DNA of 6,247 nt, taken from Propionibacteriaceae bacterium. Lineage in GTDB: Bacteria > Actinomycetota > Actinomycetes > Propionibacteriales > Propionibacteriaceae. Made by a program: the position numbers and the translations under genes. The notes beneath the pieces were generated by a model that had not been told where the DNA came from, ran no database searches, and saw only the letters and a program-made list of their open reading frames with translations. The stretch lies in assembly GCA_027353565.1 (NCBI GenBank), contig DAIEHO010000136.1:1-6247 (forward strand), read 5' to 3'. Shown piece by piece: positions 1 through 6,085 of this stretch (position 1 is its first letter; every line of letters starts with the position of its first letter).

Positions 1-1
1 G

Positions 2-1726
2 CCCGACACCGCATCCGACGCCGCGTCGGAGGCGCCGACCTTCGCCGGAGCCGAGCCCCAGCCGGAGGCCGACCTCACGTCCGACACCTCCGCCGCGTCG
101 GAGGCCGGGGCGCCGGAGGCCGAAGCGCAAGAGGCCGGCGAGCCCACGCCTGCCCCCCTCGTCGCACCCGACGACGTGTCGGACCTTGACCTCGTGGACT
201 GGGAGCCGCTCCCGATGACGGCATCCAGCGACCCGACGGCCACGAGACTGGGCCCGGAATCCGGTGCTGACGAGATGGAGTTCGCGCCCGAGGTTTCACG
301 GTTCGGGCCGCCCGCGGCCGAGCCCGAGCCGGAGTCCGTGGTGGCGCATGAGCCCGACTCCGCGGTGGTGTCCCAACCGGAGTCATCGGTCGCGTCCGAG
401 CCCGAGCCGGGCGCGGAGCCGGACCACAGCGTCGGACTCACGGGTGCTGCCGCCGCCGCGCTCGCCGCCGCCGCGGCGTGGGGCGTGTGGAACGGCACCC
501 CCACCGCACCGTCCATGCCCGCCGAGAGCCCGATGGACGTCGCTGAGCCGGAAGCCGCGCTCCCCGCCGGGCCAGAGCCCGTCGTCGCCTCCCCGTTCGC
601 GCCGGAGCCGTCCGAGGTGGCGGAGCCCGAGCCGTACGAGCCCGGCCTGGCCGTCCCCGAGCCCGAGGTGCTGACGATCCCTGAGCCGCAGCCGGCGGGG
701 TTCGCCGCCGAGGTGCCTCCCGCGCCGGCCGATGTGGTCACCACGCCGATCCCGGACCCCGACATGTACGCGGCACCCGGGCCCTCCACGTTCGCGGTGC
801 CCGAGCCTGAGCCGTTCGTCATCCCCGAGCCGCAGCCGGTCGGAGAGCCGTCGTCAGCGGCTGTGCCCACGGGTGAGACGACCCCCATCCCCGAACCCGG
901 GTTCCCGGTACCGGCCACCATCGAGGAGCCCGCGCCGGTGGCGGCTGCCGAGACGCCGGAGGTCCCCGAGCCGGCCAGCGTGGTCGCGGAGGCCGACCAG
1001 CCTGTCGCCCCGGAGCTCGCCGCCCACGAGCAGATCCACGCGGCCGCCGACGCGGACCCGGCCTACGACCTCGCCGTCGACGTGTCCAGCATCGTGGGCG
1101 TCGCCCTGCGCTTCGCGCCGGCGGAGTCCGCAGGCGTCGCCCCCCGGGCCGACGACACCGAGCGCCAGATCGTCGTCAACGACGCAGCCGCCGCCGCGAT
1201 GTTCGCGCGGAGCGCCTCGACGCACGAGGAGCCTCCGGTCGAGCCGGCCGCTCACGACGAACCTGGCGCCGGGGCCGTGGCTCCAGAAGCCGTTCCGCCG
1301 TACCCGTTCTCGGCCCCGGAGGCTCCGCAGGAGGAGGCTCGCGAGACCGCCGAGCAGGAACCTGCGGCGGATCCCTGGGCGTTCTCACCGCCCCCGGTCC
1401 CGGACTCGATCTTCGCGGCCCCCGAGGGGTCCGTGCCGTCGTGGACTCTCCCGCCAGCCTCCGCGCCCCACGCGGCTCCGGCCTGGGATGCGCCCGAGCG
1501 GTCGTGGGCACCGTCCACGGAGACTGGCCCCGAGGGGTTGGCTGACCCCGTACCGGCCGCGCCAGGCATCGAGCCTGAGCAGGGGCAGCCGGAGCACGAG
1601 GGCGAGCACTCCAAGTGGTACGACCGGGCCAAGATGTGGGCGGCCAACAACCTGTACGACCCGGACGAGGACGAGTCGGTCATCGAGCGCGACGCCACCC
1701 ACGGGCAGGACGACCAGCACCGTTGA
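2..1726 (+). CDS. Acidic Pro/Glu/Ala-rich low-complexity protein, 5' truncated, function unknown
   Basis: The frame is open from base 2 to a TGA at 1724-1726, giving at least 574 residues; the start lies left of the window. The first 58 codons have the same Ser/Ala/Glu/Pro-rich composition as the rest, so the GTG at 176 is not convincing as a start and has no Shine-Dalgarno before it. The chain is strongly acidic and dominated by PEP/EPE runs. Two diverged copies of a module of about 48 residues lie in tandem from base 653. An Ala-rich stretch with flanking Trp (bases 431-496, 22 residues) could be a membrane helix but has no adjacent basic residues. A less repetitive patch encoding YDLAVDVSSIVGVALRF lies near 1060-1120. 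The last 39 residues (1607-1723) change character: Trp/Tyr/Lys-bearing, then Asp/Glu-rich. I recognise no family. An extended envelope or scaffold protein is a guess from composition. GC3 is high and in phase, so it is a real gene. Confidence 0.8.
   Translation, partial: PDTASDAASEAPTFAGAEPQPEADLTSDTSAASEAGAPEAEAQEAGEPTPAPLVAPDDVSDLDLVDWEPLPMTASSDPTATRLGPESGADEMEFAPEVSRFGPPAAEPEPESVVAHEPDSAVVSQPESSVASEPEPGAEPDHSVGLTGAAAAALAAAAAWGVWNGTPTAPSMPAESPMDVAEPEAALPAGPEPVVASPFAPEPSEVAEPEPYEPGLAVPEPEVLTIPEPQPAGFAAEVPPAPADVVTTPIPDPDMYAAPGPSTFAVPEPEPFVIPEPQPVGEPSSAAVPTGETTPIPEPGFPVPATIEEPAPVAAAETPEVPEPASVVAEADQPVAPELAAHEQIHAAADADPAYDLAVDVSSIVGVALRFAPAESAGVAPRADDTERQIVVNDAAAAAMFARSASTHEEPPVEPAAHDEPGAGAVAPEAVPPYPFSAPEAPQEEARETAEQEPAADPWAFSPPPVPDSIFAAPEGSVPSWTLPPASAPHAAPAWDAPERSWAPSTETGPEGLADPVPAAPGIEPEQGQPEHEGEHSKWYDRAKMWAANNLYDPDEDESVIERDATHGQDDQHR
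653..946 (+). repeat. Two tandem copies of a ~48-codon Pro/Glu module inside the acidic protein gene
   Basis: Copy 1 (653-796) begins VPEPEVLTIPEPQPAG and reaches TTPIPDP; copy 2 (from 797) begins VPEPEPFVIPEPQPVG and reaches TTPIPEP. The copy starts are exactly 144 bases apart, and copy 2 is shorter by two residues before the TTPIP element. Both DNA and protein have diverged, so this is an old internal duplication rather than a fresh slippage product. Confidence 0.7.
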
Positions 1727-1750
1727 CCCGTGGGTCGCATCGGCTAGCGT
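1723..1750 (+). promoter_or_regulatory. nagZ promoter, predicted leaderless
   Basis: A -35 TTGACC (1723-1728) overlaps the stop codon of the upstream gene. After a 16-base spacer comes a -10 TAGCGT (1745-1750). Transcription starting 7 bases after the -10 would begin at or next to the GTG start at 1757, so the mRNA would have no 5' leader and no Shine-Dalgarno; none is visible. The start site itself is inferred. Confidence 0.6.
1725..1736. promoter_or_regulatory. Palindrome GACCC-GT-GGGTC over the nagZ -35
   Basis: A 5+5 inverted repeat with a 2-base centre covers most of the -35 box and the stop codon of the preceding gene. It could be an operator for nagZ. As a terminator for the upstream gene it is weak: only 4 bp can pair around a 4-base loop, with no U tract. 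Confidence 0.3.
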
Positions 1751-1756
1751 GCCCAT

Positions 1757-3187
1757 GTGACCAGTGATGCGCGCCGTCTGGCGTACGGGGTCCTGCTCGC
1801 CCAGTTCCCGGGCACGCACGTACCGGACTGGTTGGGTCCTGCGCTCGCCGGAGGCCTGGCCGGGATCATCCTGTTTGGCGAGAACACGCCCGATGTCGAG
1901 ACGACCCGACGTGTCGTCGCCGACTTCCAGGACGTGGTCCGCGCTGCGGGCGAGCCCCCGCTCATCGTGGCGAGCGACGAGGAGGGCGGCGACGTAACCC
2001 GCCTCCAGCACCGCGGTGGCTCGTCCCTGCCGGGCAACGCGGCGCTCGGCGACGTCGACGACCCGGCACTGACGCGACGGTGCGCGTCCGCGTACGGGAG
2101 GTTGCTGGCGTACGCCGGAATCACGCTCACGATCGCGCCCTGCCTGGACGTGGCGAGCGAACCGCTGAACCCCGTGATCGGCGTACGCTCCTTCGGCGCC
2201 GATCCAGCCCTCGTCACCCGGCACGGCGCCGCCTTCGCTGACGGCCTGCACGACTCAGGGGTCAGGTCCTGCGGGAAGCACTTCCCCGGCCACGGAGCGA
2301 CAAGGACCGACAGCCACCTCGCACTTCCGGTCCTCGACGTTCCGCTCGACGTTCTCGCCAGCCGTGACGAAGCCCCGTTCGCGTGCGGCGTCGACTCCGT
2401 GATGACGGCGCACGTCGTCGTACGCGCCCTCGGCGACGCCCCCGCCACGTTGTCGACCTGGTCGACGCAGCACATCCGGGCGCTCGGCATCGAGGGCCCG
2501 ATCGTCACCGATGCCCTGGGGATGCGAGCGGTCGCCGACCTGTACGACATGGGGGAGGCGGCGGTACGCGCGCTGGAGGCCGGCGCCGACCTGCTCTGCC
2601 TCGACTCCCCCACGGGCCGCGACCCGCAGGCCGACTTCGACGCGGCGGTGGCGGGGATCGAGGCGGGCCTCGACAGCGGGCGCCTGTCCCCCGAGTCCCT
2701 GCGCGCCTCGCACGTACGGAACCTCACGCTGAGCGGCACGCCGCCACCCACGGAGACGCTGGACGAGATCCTCGCGGCACTCGACGCGGTCGGTCGCGAA
2801 GCTGCCACTCGAGCCGTCCGTTCGGGTGGCTTCGTGCGCTGCGATCCGCCGCTCGTCGTGGCGGACCTGCGCCATCGTGTCTCGATCGCCGCCGGCGCGG
2901 CGCCATTGGCCCTTGCCGATGCACTCGAGCGCCGGGGCGCCCTCGCCCGGCTCGTGAGGGGCCCCCACGAGGCCCTCAGCGCCCGGTTGCCGATCGTGGC
3001 GGTCGTGAGAGAGCCGCTCGCCGACGCCGCCGAGGGCGAGGCCCTGGCGGGGCTCCTGGCTGCGCGCCCGGACACGGTCGTCGTGCACACCGGGCTCGCG
3101 GGCTCGGCGCCGGCCGCCGAGCGGATCGTGTACGCGCACGGGGCGGGCCGCGCCAACGCCGAAGCCGTTGCCGACCTCCTCGTGTGA
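1757..3187 (+). CDS. nagZ: Beta-N-acetylhexosaminidase, glycoside hydrolase family 3 (NagZ type)
   Basis: A 476-residue protein without a signal peptide, so probably cytosolic. NagZ enzymes remove N-acetylglucosamine from muropeptides during cell-wall recycling. The TIM-barrel domain spans about residues 5-325. It shows DEEGG (74-78), IGVRSFG (141-147), KHFPGHG (174-180), TDSH (184-187) and IVTDALGM (249-256). By alignment from memory to characterised NagZ, D252 is the nucleophile, D185-H187 the acid/base dyad, and D74, R82, R144, K174 and H175 bind GlcNAc. All are present, so activity is expected. The usual Arg after DQEGG is Asp here (D79). Residues about 340-476 form an additional C-terminal alpha/beta region as in Gram-positive two-domain members. 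GTG 1757 is the start: a TAG lies in frame 12 bases upstream and family homology begins within ten residues. Some GH3 relatives are phosphorylases or act on other hexosaminides, so the exact substrate is inferred. Confidence 0.9.
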   Translation: MTSDARRLAYGVLLAQFPGTHVPDWLGPALAGGLAGIILFGENTPDVETTRRVVADFQDVVRAAGEPPLIVASDEEGGDVTRLQHRGGSSLPGNAALGDVDDPALTRRCASAYGRLLAYAGITLTIAPCLDVASEPLNPVIGVRSFGADPALVTRHGAAFADGLHDSGVRSCGKHFPGHGATRTDSHLALPVLDVPLDVLASRDEAPFACGVDSVMTAHVVVRALGDAPATLSTWSTQHIRALGIEGPIVTDALGMRAVADLYDMGEAAVRALEAGADLLCLDSPTGRDPQADFDAAVAGIEAGLDSGRLSPESLRASHVRNLTLSGTPPPTETLDEILAALDAVGREAATRAVRSGGFVRCDPPLVVADLRHRVSIAAGAAPLALADALERRGALARLVRGPHEALSARLPIVAVVREPLADAAEGEALAGLLAARPDTVVVHTGLAGSAPAAERIVYAHGAGRANAEAVADLLV

Positions 3188-3221
3188 GGTCTGGGGTCGG
3201 CTCGTCGCGGCCACGGTTCTA

Positions 3222-3246
3222 CGTCCCCCGTGCCCACGGGAGGACG
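3222..3246 (+). terminator. Hairpin after nagZ, probable terminator without U tract
   Basis: CGTCC CCCGT pairs with ACGGG-A-GGACG: 10 bp, one bulged A (3241) and the tetraloop GCCC. It sits 35 bases after the nagZ stop and before the exporter promoter. No T run follows, as is common in actinobacteria, so efficiency is uncertain. A direct repeat ACGTCCCCC (3221-3229 and 3250-3258) means the GGACG arm has a second possible partner. Confidence 0.45.
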
Positions 3247-3321
3247 ACAACGTCCCCCCGTCCGGTGACGCTGCGGCGAACAGGGCACGACCGTCGACCG
3301 ACCACGATGTGACCCGCCAGT

Positions 3322-3337
3322 GACAAGGTGCGTTGTC
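3322..3337. promoter_or_regulatory. Inverted repeat GACAA-N6-TTGTC, candidate operator of the exporter
   Basis: A perfect 5+5 repeat lies 8 bases upstream of the exporter -10 box, covering the -35 position. That is where a TetR- or MarR-type repressor would block polymerase, and such regulators often control exporters of this kind. No regulator gene is present in the window. The arms are short, so chance is possible. Confidence 0.35.
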
Positions 3338-3345
3338 CTCAGGTG

Positions 3346-3351
3346 TAGCGT
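3346..3351 (+). promoter_or_regulatory. Exporter -10 box TAGCGT, predicted leaderless or near-leaderless
   Basis: It is the same hexamer as at nagZ, 9 bases before GTG 3361 and 12 before ATG 3364. No good -35 lies at 16-18 bases; GTGACA at 3320-3325 is 20 bases away, so the promoter may be weak or need an activator. No Shine-Dalgarno is evident. Confidence 0.45.
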
Positions 3352-3360
3352 CTGCGCGGG

Positions 3361-4647
3361 GTGATGACGACTGTGGCAGGTACGGCGGGTTCGATGTTCG
3401 CGTCTCTTCGGATACCCAACTACCGCCGCTACTTCACCGGCGCGCTGGTGTCCAACGTCGGCACCTGGGTCCAGCGAGTGGCCCAGGACTGGCTCGTCCT
3501 GACCATCCTCACCCACAACTCCGCCTTCGCCCTCGGGTTCATCACGACCATCCAGTTCATCTGGATGCCGCTGCTGTCTCCCTGGACCGGCATGGTCGCC
3601 GACCGCTTCCCCAAGCGGAGAGTCCTGCTCGTCACGCAGTCGATGATGCTGGTCACGTCGTTGGCGCTCGCGCTGCTCACCTTGAGCGGGAGGGTCACCT
3701 TGTGGGAGGTGTACGCGCTCGCCGGTGTGCAGGGAGCGACGATGGCGTTCGACGGGCCTGCACGTATGACGCTGGCCTCGGAGATGGTGCCGCAGGACCT
3801 CATCATGAACGCGGTGAGCCTCAACTCCGCCTCGTTCAACATCGGCAGGCTCGTGGGACCGGCCCTGGGTGGCATCATCATCGCCCGCTGGAGCGTCGGC
3901 GTCGGCATGCTCGTCAACTCCGCGTCGTTCCTCGCGGTGCTCATCGCCCTGGTCTCGCTCAACGCGGCCCACATGCATCCCTCACCGCCGCGGCGCGGCA
4001 GCGGAGCGCTCAGGGAGGCGGTCGTCTACCTCAAGGGCAGACCGGACCTGCAGCTGATCATGGCGACGATCTTCTGCCTCACCATGTTCGCGATGAACTT
4101 CCAGGTGACGAACGCGCTCATGGCCACGACGGTGTTCCACATGGGTGCCACCGCCTACGGTGCGCTCGGGTCGATGCTTGCCATCGGCTCCTTGGCGGGC
4201 GCGCTGCTCAACGCCCGCCGTACGGCCCCCCGGCTGCGCACCCTCCTCATCGCGATGACGAGCGTCGCCGTCTGCACACTGCTGATGGCCCTGTCCCCCT
4301 CGTACCTGATCTTCGCCCTGGTCCTCATCCCGTCCGGACTGGCCAGCATGACGGCCCTGACCACGTCGAACTCCACCGTCCAGGTCACGAGCGACCCGGC
4401 GATGCGCGGCCGCGTCATGGCGCTGTACATGGCCATCAACCAGGGCGGCGCGCCGATCGGCGCGATGATCATCGGCGTGATGGCCGACCACGTGGGCGTT
4501 CGCTGGGCGCTCGCCCTCGCCAGCGTGGTCGTCCTGGCGGCCGCCCTGATCTCGTACGCGGTCGTGCGGCATCGCCGCCTGGAACAGGCCGACCCGTCCT
4601 TCGACCAGCTCGCCACGCAGACGGCCATCGTCGACGGGGACGCCTGA
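3361..4647 (+). CDS. Major facilitator superfamily exporter, MFS_3/EntS-like
   Basis: A 428-residue protein with about 12 predicted membrane helices and a central cytoplasmic loop near 200-230. The first segment has VGTWVQRVAQDWLVL (33-47), typical of the MFS_3 group that includes the enterobactin exporter EntS and many drug exporters. The loop after helix 2 carries motif A, GMVADRFPKRR (77-87). PARMTLASEMVPQ with NAVSLNSASFNIGRLVGPALGG (133-171) and MRGRVMALY (348-356) are further family hallmarks. It is expected to be a proton-driven inner-membrane efflux protein. The substrate cannot be read from sequence. A TAG lies in frame 15 bases before GTG 3361, so the start is GTG 3361 or the next codon, ATG 3364. 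The gene is transcribed separately from nagZ and converges on the SPFH gene with 3 bases between the stop codons. Confidence 0.9.
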   Translation: MMTTVAGTAGSMFASLRIPNYRRYFTGALVSNVGTWVQRVAQDWLVLTILTHNSAFALGFITTIQFIWMPLLSPWTGMVADRFPKRRVLLVTQSMMLVTSLALALLTLSGRVTLWEVYALAGVQGATMAFDGPARMTLASEMVPQDLIMNAVSLNSASFNIGRLVGPALGGIIIARWSVGVGMLVNSASFLAVLIALVSLNAAHMHPSPPRRGSGALREAVVYLKGRPDLQLIMATIFCLTMFAMNFQVTNALMATTVFHMGATAYGALGSMLAIGSLAGALLNARRTAPRLRTLLIAMTSVAVCTLLMALSPSYLIFALVLIPSGLASMTALTTSNSTVQVTSDPAMRGRVMALYMAINQGGAPIGAMIIGVMADHVGVRWALALASVVVLAAALISYAVVRHRRLEQADPSFDQLATQTAIVDGDA

Positions 4648-4650
4648 GCG

Positions 4651-5703
4651 CTACGAGTTGGTGTTGATCACCGGGGTCGCCCTGGAGTCGCCGCACAGCA
4701 CGAGCAGCAGGTTCGCCACCATCTGAGCCTTGCGCTCCTCGTCCATCTGCACGACGGAGTCCGTCTCCAGCCGGCGCAGCGCCTGCTCGACCATCCCGAC
4801 GGCGCCCTCGACGATCATCGACCGTGCCGCGATGACGGCTGCGGCCTGCTGGCGCTGGAGCATCGCGTGGGCGATCTCCGGCGCGTACGCCAGGGAGGAG
4901 ATCCGCGCCTCGACGATCTCGATGCCGGCGATGGCCACGCGGGCAGCGACCTCCTTCGCGAGCTCGGCGGCCACGAGCTCCGTCGAGCCGCGCAGGCTCT
5001 CCTCGCCCGGGTGTGCGTTGTCGTACGGATGCGTGCTGGCCACGTGCCGAAGTGCGGCCTCGGCCTGCACCTCGACGAAGTGCTGCGAGTTCTCGACCGC
5101 GAACGTGGCCTTGGCCGTGTCCGCGACCTGCCAGACGATGATCGCGGCGATGTTCACCGGGTTCCCGTCGGAGTCGTTGACCTTGAGCTCGTGGGTCTCG
5201 AAGTTGTTGACCTTCACCGACACACGCCGCTTGGAGGTGAACGGTGTCGTGAGCTGGAGGCCGGGTCTGCGGACCGTACCGACGTAGCGGCCGAGGAACT
5301 GCAGGACCTTGGTCTCGCCGGGCTGGATGACGGTGAGGGACGTCATCCCGAAGTACATGGCGACGAACAGCAGCACACCGACCACCGTGAGCGCCGGCGC
5401 GTTGGCCATGGCACCGAAGACACCGAGGCCGATGGCGGCCGCGCGCACCACGAGGAGCACGAGGAGGGCCAAGCCGCCGGGCATCGACCAGGCGTCCGTC
5501 TCCTCAGCCGCGACGCGGACGCCGTTGTGTCCGACGGGGGTCGCGCTGACGATCCCCGGCTCGGGGACGAGCTGCTGACCGACGTAGGTGGGGACGGCCG
5601 GCGGGAACGCGAGCGGGTCCAGGGCCGGTGGCAGGTAGCCCTCGTCGATGACGGTGGGTGCGCCTGCGTTGGGGGCTTGTTCGAACTGTGGCTGGTTGGT
5701 CAT
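4651..5703 (-). CDS. SPFH/band-7 domain membrane protein (stomatin/prohibitin-like)
   Basis: A 350-residue protein. Residues 1-75 are polar and Pro-rich. Two hydrophobic helices follow (about 77-100 and 104-124). The SPFH domain, about 124-290, opens with [24 protein letters not shown] and continues with [14 protein letters not shown] and a [15 protein letters not shown] stretch. A helical, Glu/Ala/Gln-rich segment (about 240-300) may drive oligomerisation. The tail [13 protein letters not shown]...PVINT matches what I know of actinobacterial SPFH proteins. The family forms ring or cage oligomers on membranes and organises membrane microdomains or attached proteases; a specific job is not shown here. 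The start is ATG 5703: GGAGAG lies 6 bases upstream (5710-5715), a TAGACT -10 lies further upstream, and the frame beyond 5703 is Arg-rich and runs through a hairpin, so it is not coding. It converges with the exporter. Confidence 0.88.
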   Translation of the reverse strand: MTNQPQFEQAPNAGAPTVIDEGYLPPALDPLAFPPAVPTYVGQQLVPEPGIVSATPVGHNGVRVAAEETDAWSMPGGLALLVLLVVRAAAIGLGVFGAMANAPALTVVGVLLFVAMYFGMTSLTVIQPGETKVLQFLGRYVGTVRRPGLQLTTPFTSKRRVSVKVNNFETHELKVNDSDGNPVNIAAIIVWQVADTAKATFAVENSQHFVEVQAEAALRHVASTHPYDNAHPGEESLRGSTELVAAELAKEVAARVAIAGIEIVEARISSLAYAPEIAHAMLQRQQAAAVIAARSMIVEGAVGMVEQALRRLETDSVVQMDEERKAQMVANLLLVLCGDSRATPVINTNS

Positions 5704-5704
5704 G

Positions 5705-5737
5705 GGAGACTCTCCGATCCTCGTAGGTTCGAGTCTA
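5705..5737 (-). promoter_or_regulatory. SPFH gene -10 box and ribosome binding site
   Basis: On the minus strand TAGACT (5737-5732) is a good actinobacterial -10; no convincing -35 lies upstream. Transcription from about 5725 gives a leader of some 22 bases with the Shine-Dalgarno GGAGAG (5715-5710). The Shine-Dalgarno sits in the palindrome GGAGA-G-TCTCC (5715-5705), which could fold weakly and mask it, or may be coincidental. Confidence 0.4.
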
Positions 5738-5822
5738 GGAAGCCCACCCAGCCCGCGGGCGCTTCGCACCACATCCGCCGCATCTGCGCACTGTGGCGCA
5801 CCGTCCGGGCGGGGACAAAGGC

Positions 5823-5864
5823 GAAGGGCCCGCGAGCGAGTATGAGTCGTTCGACGGGCCCTTC
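5823..5864. terminator. Long hairpin, probable bidirectional terminator or structured RNA element
   Basis: Arms GAAGGGCCCG (5823-5832) and CGGGCCCTTC (5855-5864) pair perfectly over 10 bp. After one bulged A (5854) a further 7 bp form, including one G·U (5833-5839 with 5847-5853), leaving the 7-base loop GTATGAG. On the plus strand TATTT follows; on the minus strand GCCTTTGT follows. No plus-strand gene ends here, so if it is a terminator the natural client is a minus-strand transcript from the right, which it would separate from the SPFH gene. Confidence 0.65.
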
Positions 5865-5869
5865 TATTT

Positions 5870-5895
5870 CGGTCAGCGTGGTGGCCGCCGGACCG
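5870..5895 (-). other. Second, imperfect hairpin next to the long hairpin
   Basis: On the minus strand CGGTC (5895-5891) pairs with GACCG (5874-5870). A few more inner pairs form around a mismatch and a bulge, with a 7-base loop. It lies 5 bases from the long hairpin and contains the stop codon of the 31-codon frame. It suggests a structured transcript but is weaker than its neighbour. Confidence 0.3.
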
Positions 5896-5968
5896 ACAAC
5901 TCGCTCTCCTGACCGACCCCGCACCCAACCGCGCGGGCCCTCGGACCGAAGTCCTCGGCGTCAATCAT
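5873..5968 (-). CDS. Possible 31-residue small protein or leader peptide
   Basis: ATG 5968 to TGA 5873 encodes a peptide starting MIDAEDFGPRARAVGCG and ending in RRPPR. It starts about 38 bases after a predicted minus-strand transcription start and stops 8 bases before the long hairpin. About 80% of its third positions are G/C, but the region is short and this proves little. The purine run GAAGGA touches the ATG, too close to act as its Shine-Dalgarno. I recognise no homologue. The transcript could equally be a non-coding RNA. Confidence 0.2.
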   Translation of the reverse strand: MIDAEDFGPRARAVGCGVGQESELSVRRPPR

Positions 5969-6012
5969 TCCTTCGTGTTGCCCCGCTTTTCCTTGCGGAA
6001 CCGCGTAAGAGA

Positions 6013-6042
6013 TTTATATCCCCGTGGAGCTCTGCCCCGCAA
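6013..6042 (-). promoter_or_regulatory. Minus-strand promoter TTGCGG-18-TATAAA
   Basis: On the minus strand -35 TTGCGG (6042-6037), an 18-base spacer and -10 TATAAA (6018-6013) predict a start near 6006. A TATAAA hexamer stands out in so GC-rich a genome. The unit running from here to the long hairpin would be about 185 bases. A CCGC-AAGGAAAA-GCGG stem-loop could form in its leader. Confidence 0.4.
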
Positions 6043-6056
6043 GCGAAACCGGCGAA

Positions 6057-6080
6057 TTACATCGCTGGAATTCGATGTGA
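6057..6080. promoter_or_regulatory. Operator-like palindrome TTACATCG-N8-CGATGTGA
   Basis: The inner 6+6 bases are perfect and the outer two pairs add one T·G and one T-A. The centre lies about 62 bases upstream of the predicted minus-strand start near 6006, a position used by activators. No regulator is identified. Confidence 0.35.
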
Positions 6081-6085
6081 CTTCT

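Noticed and set aside
176..178. GTG as start of the acidic protein
   Set aside because: The same frame and composition continue to the left edge and no ribosome site or promoter precedes it.
1744..3978. A 744-codon open frame on the minus strand opposite nagZ and the exporter
   Set aside because: It is the antisense shadow of two clear genes; its product is Arg/Ser/Thr low-complexity with no family signature.
5724..5740. GGTTCGAGTC resembling a tRNA T-arm
   Set aside because: The flanking bases do not pair as a T stem and no acceptor, D or anticodon arms fit around it.
5704..5964. N-terminal extension of the SPFH protein to a TTG at 5964 (87 extra residues)
   Set aside because: The extension is Arg-rich, lacks family similarity and codon bias, and runs through the long hairpin and the SPFH promoter and ribosome site.
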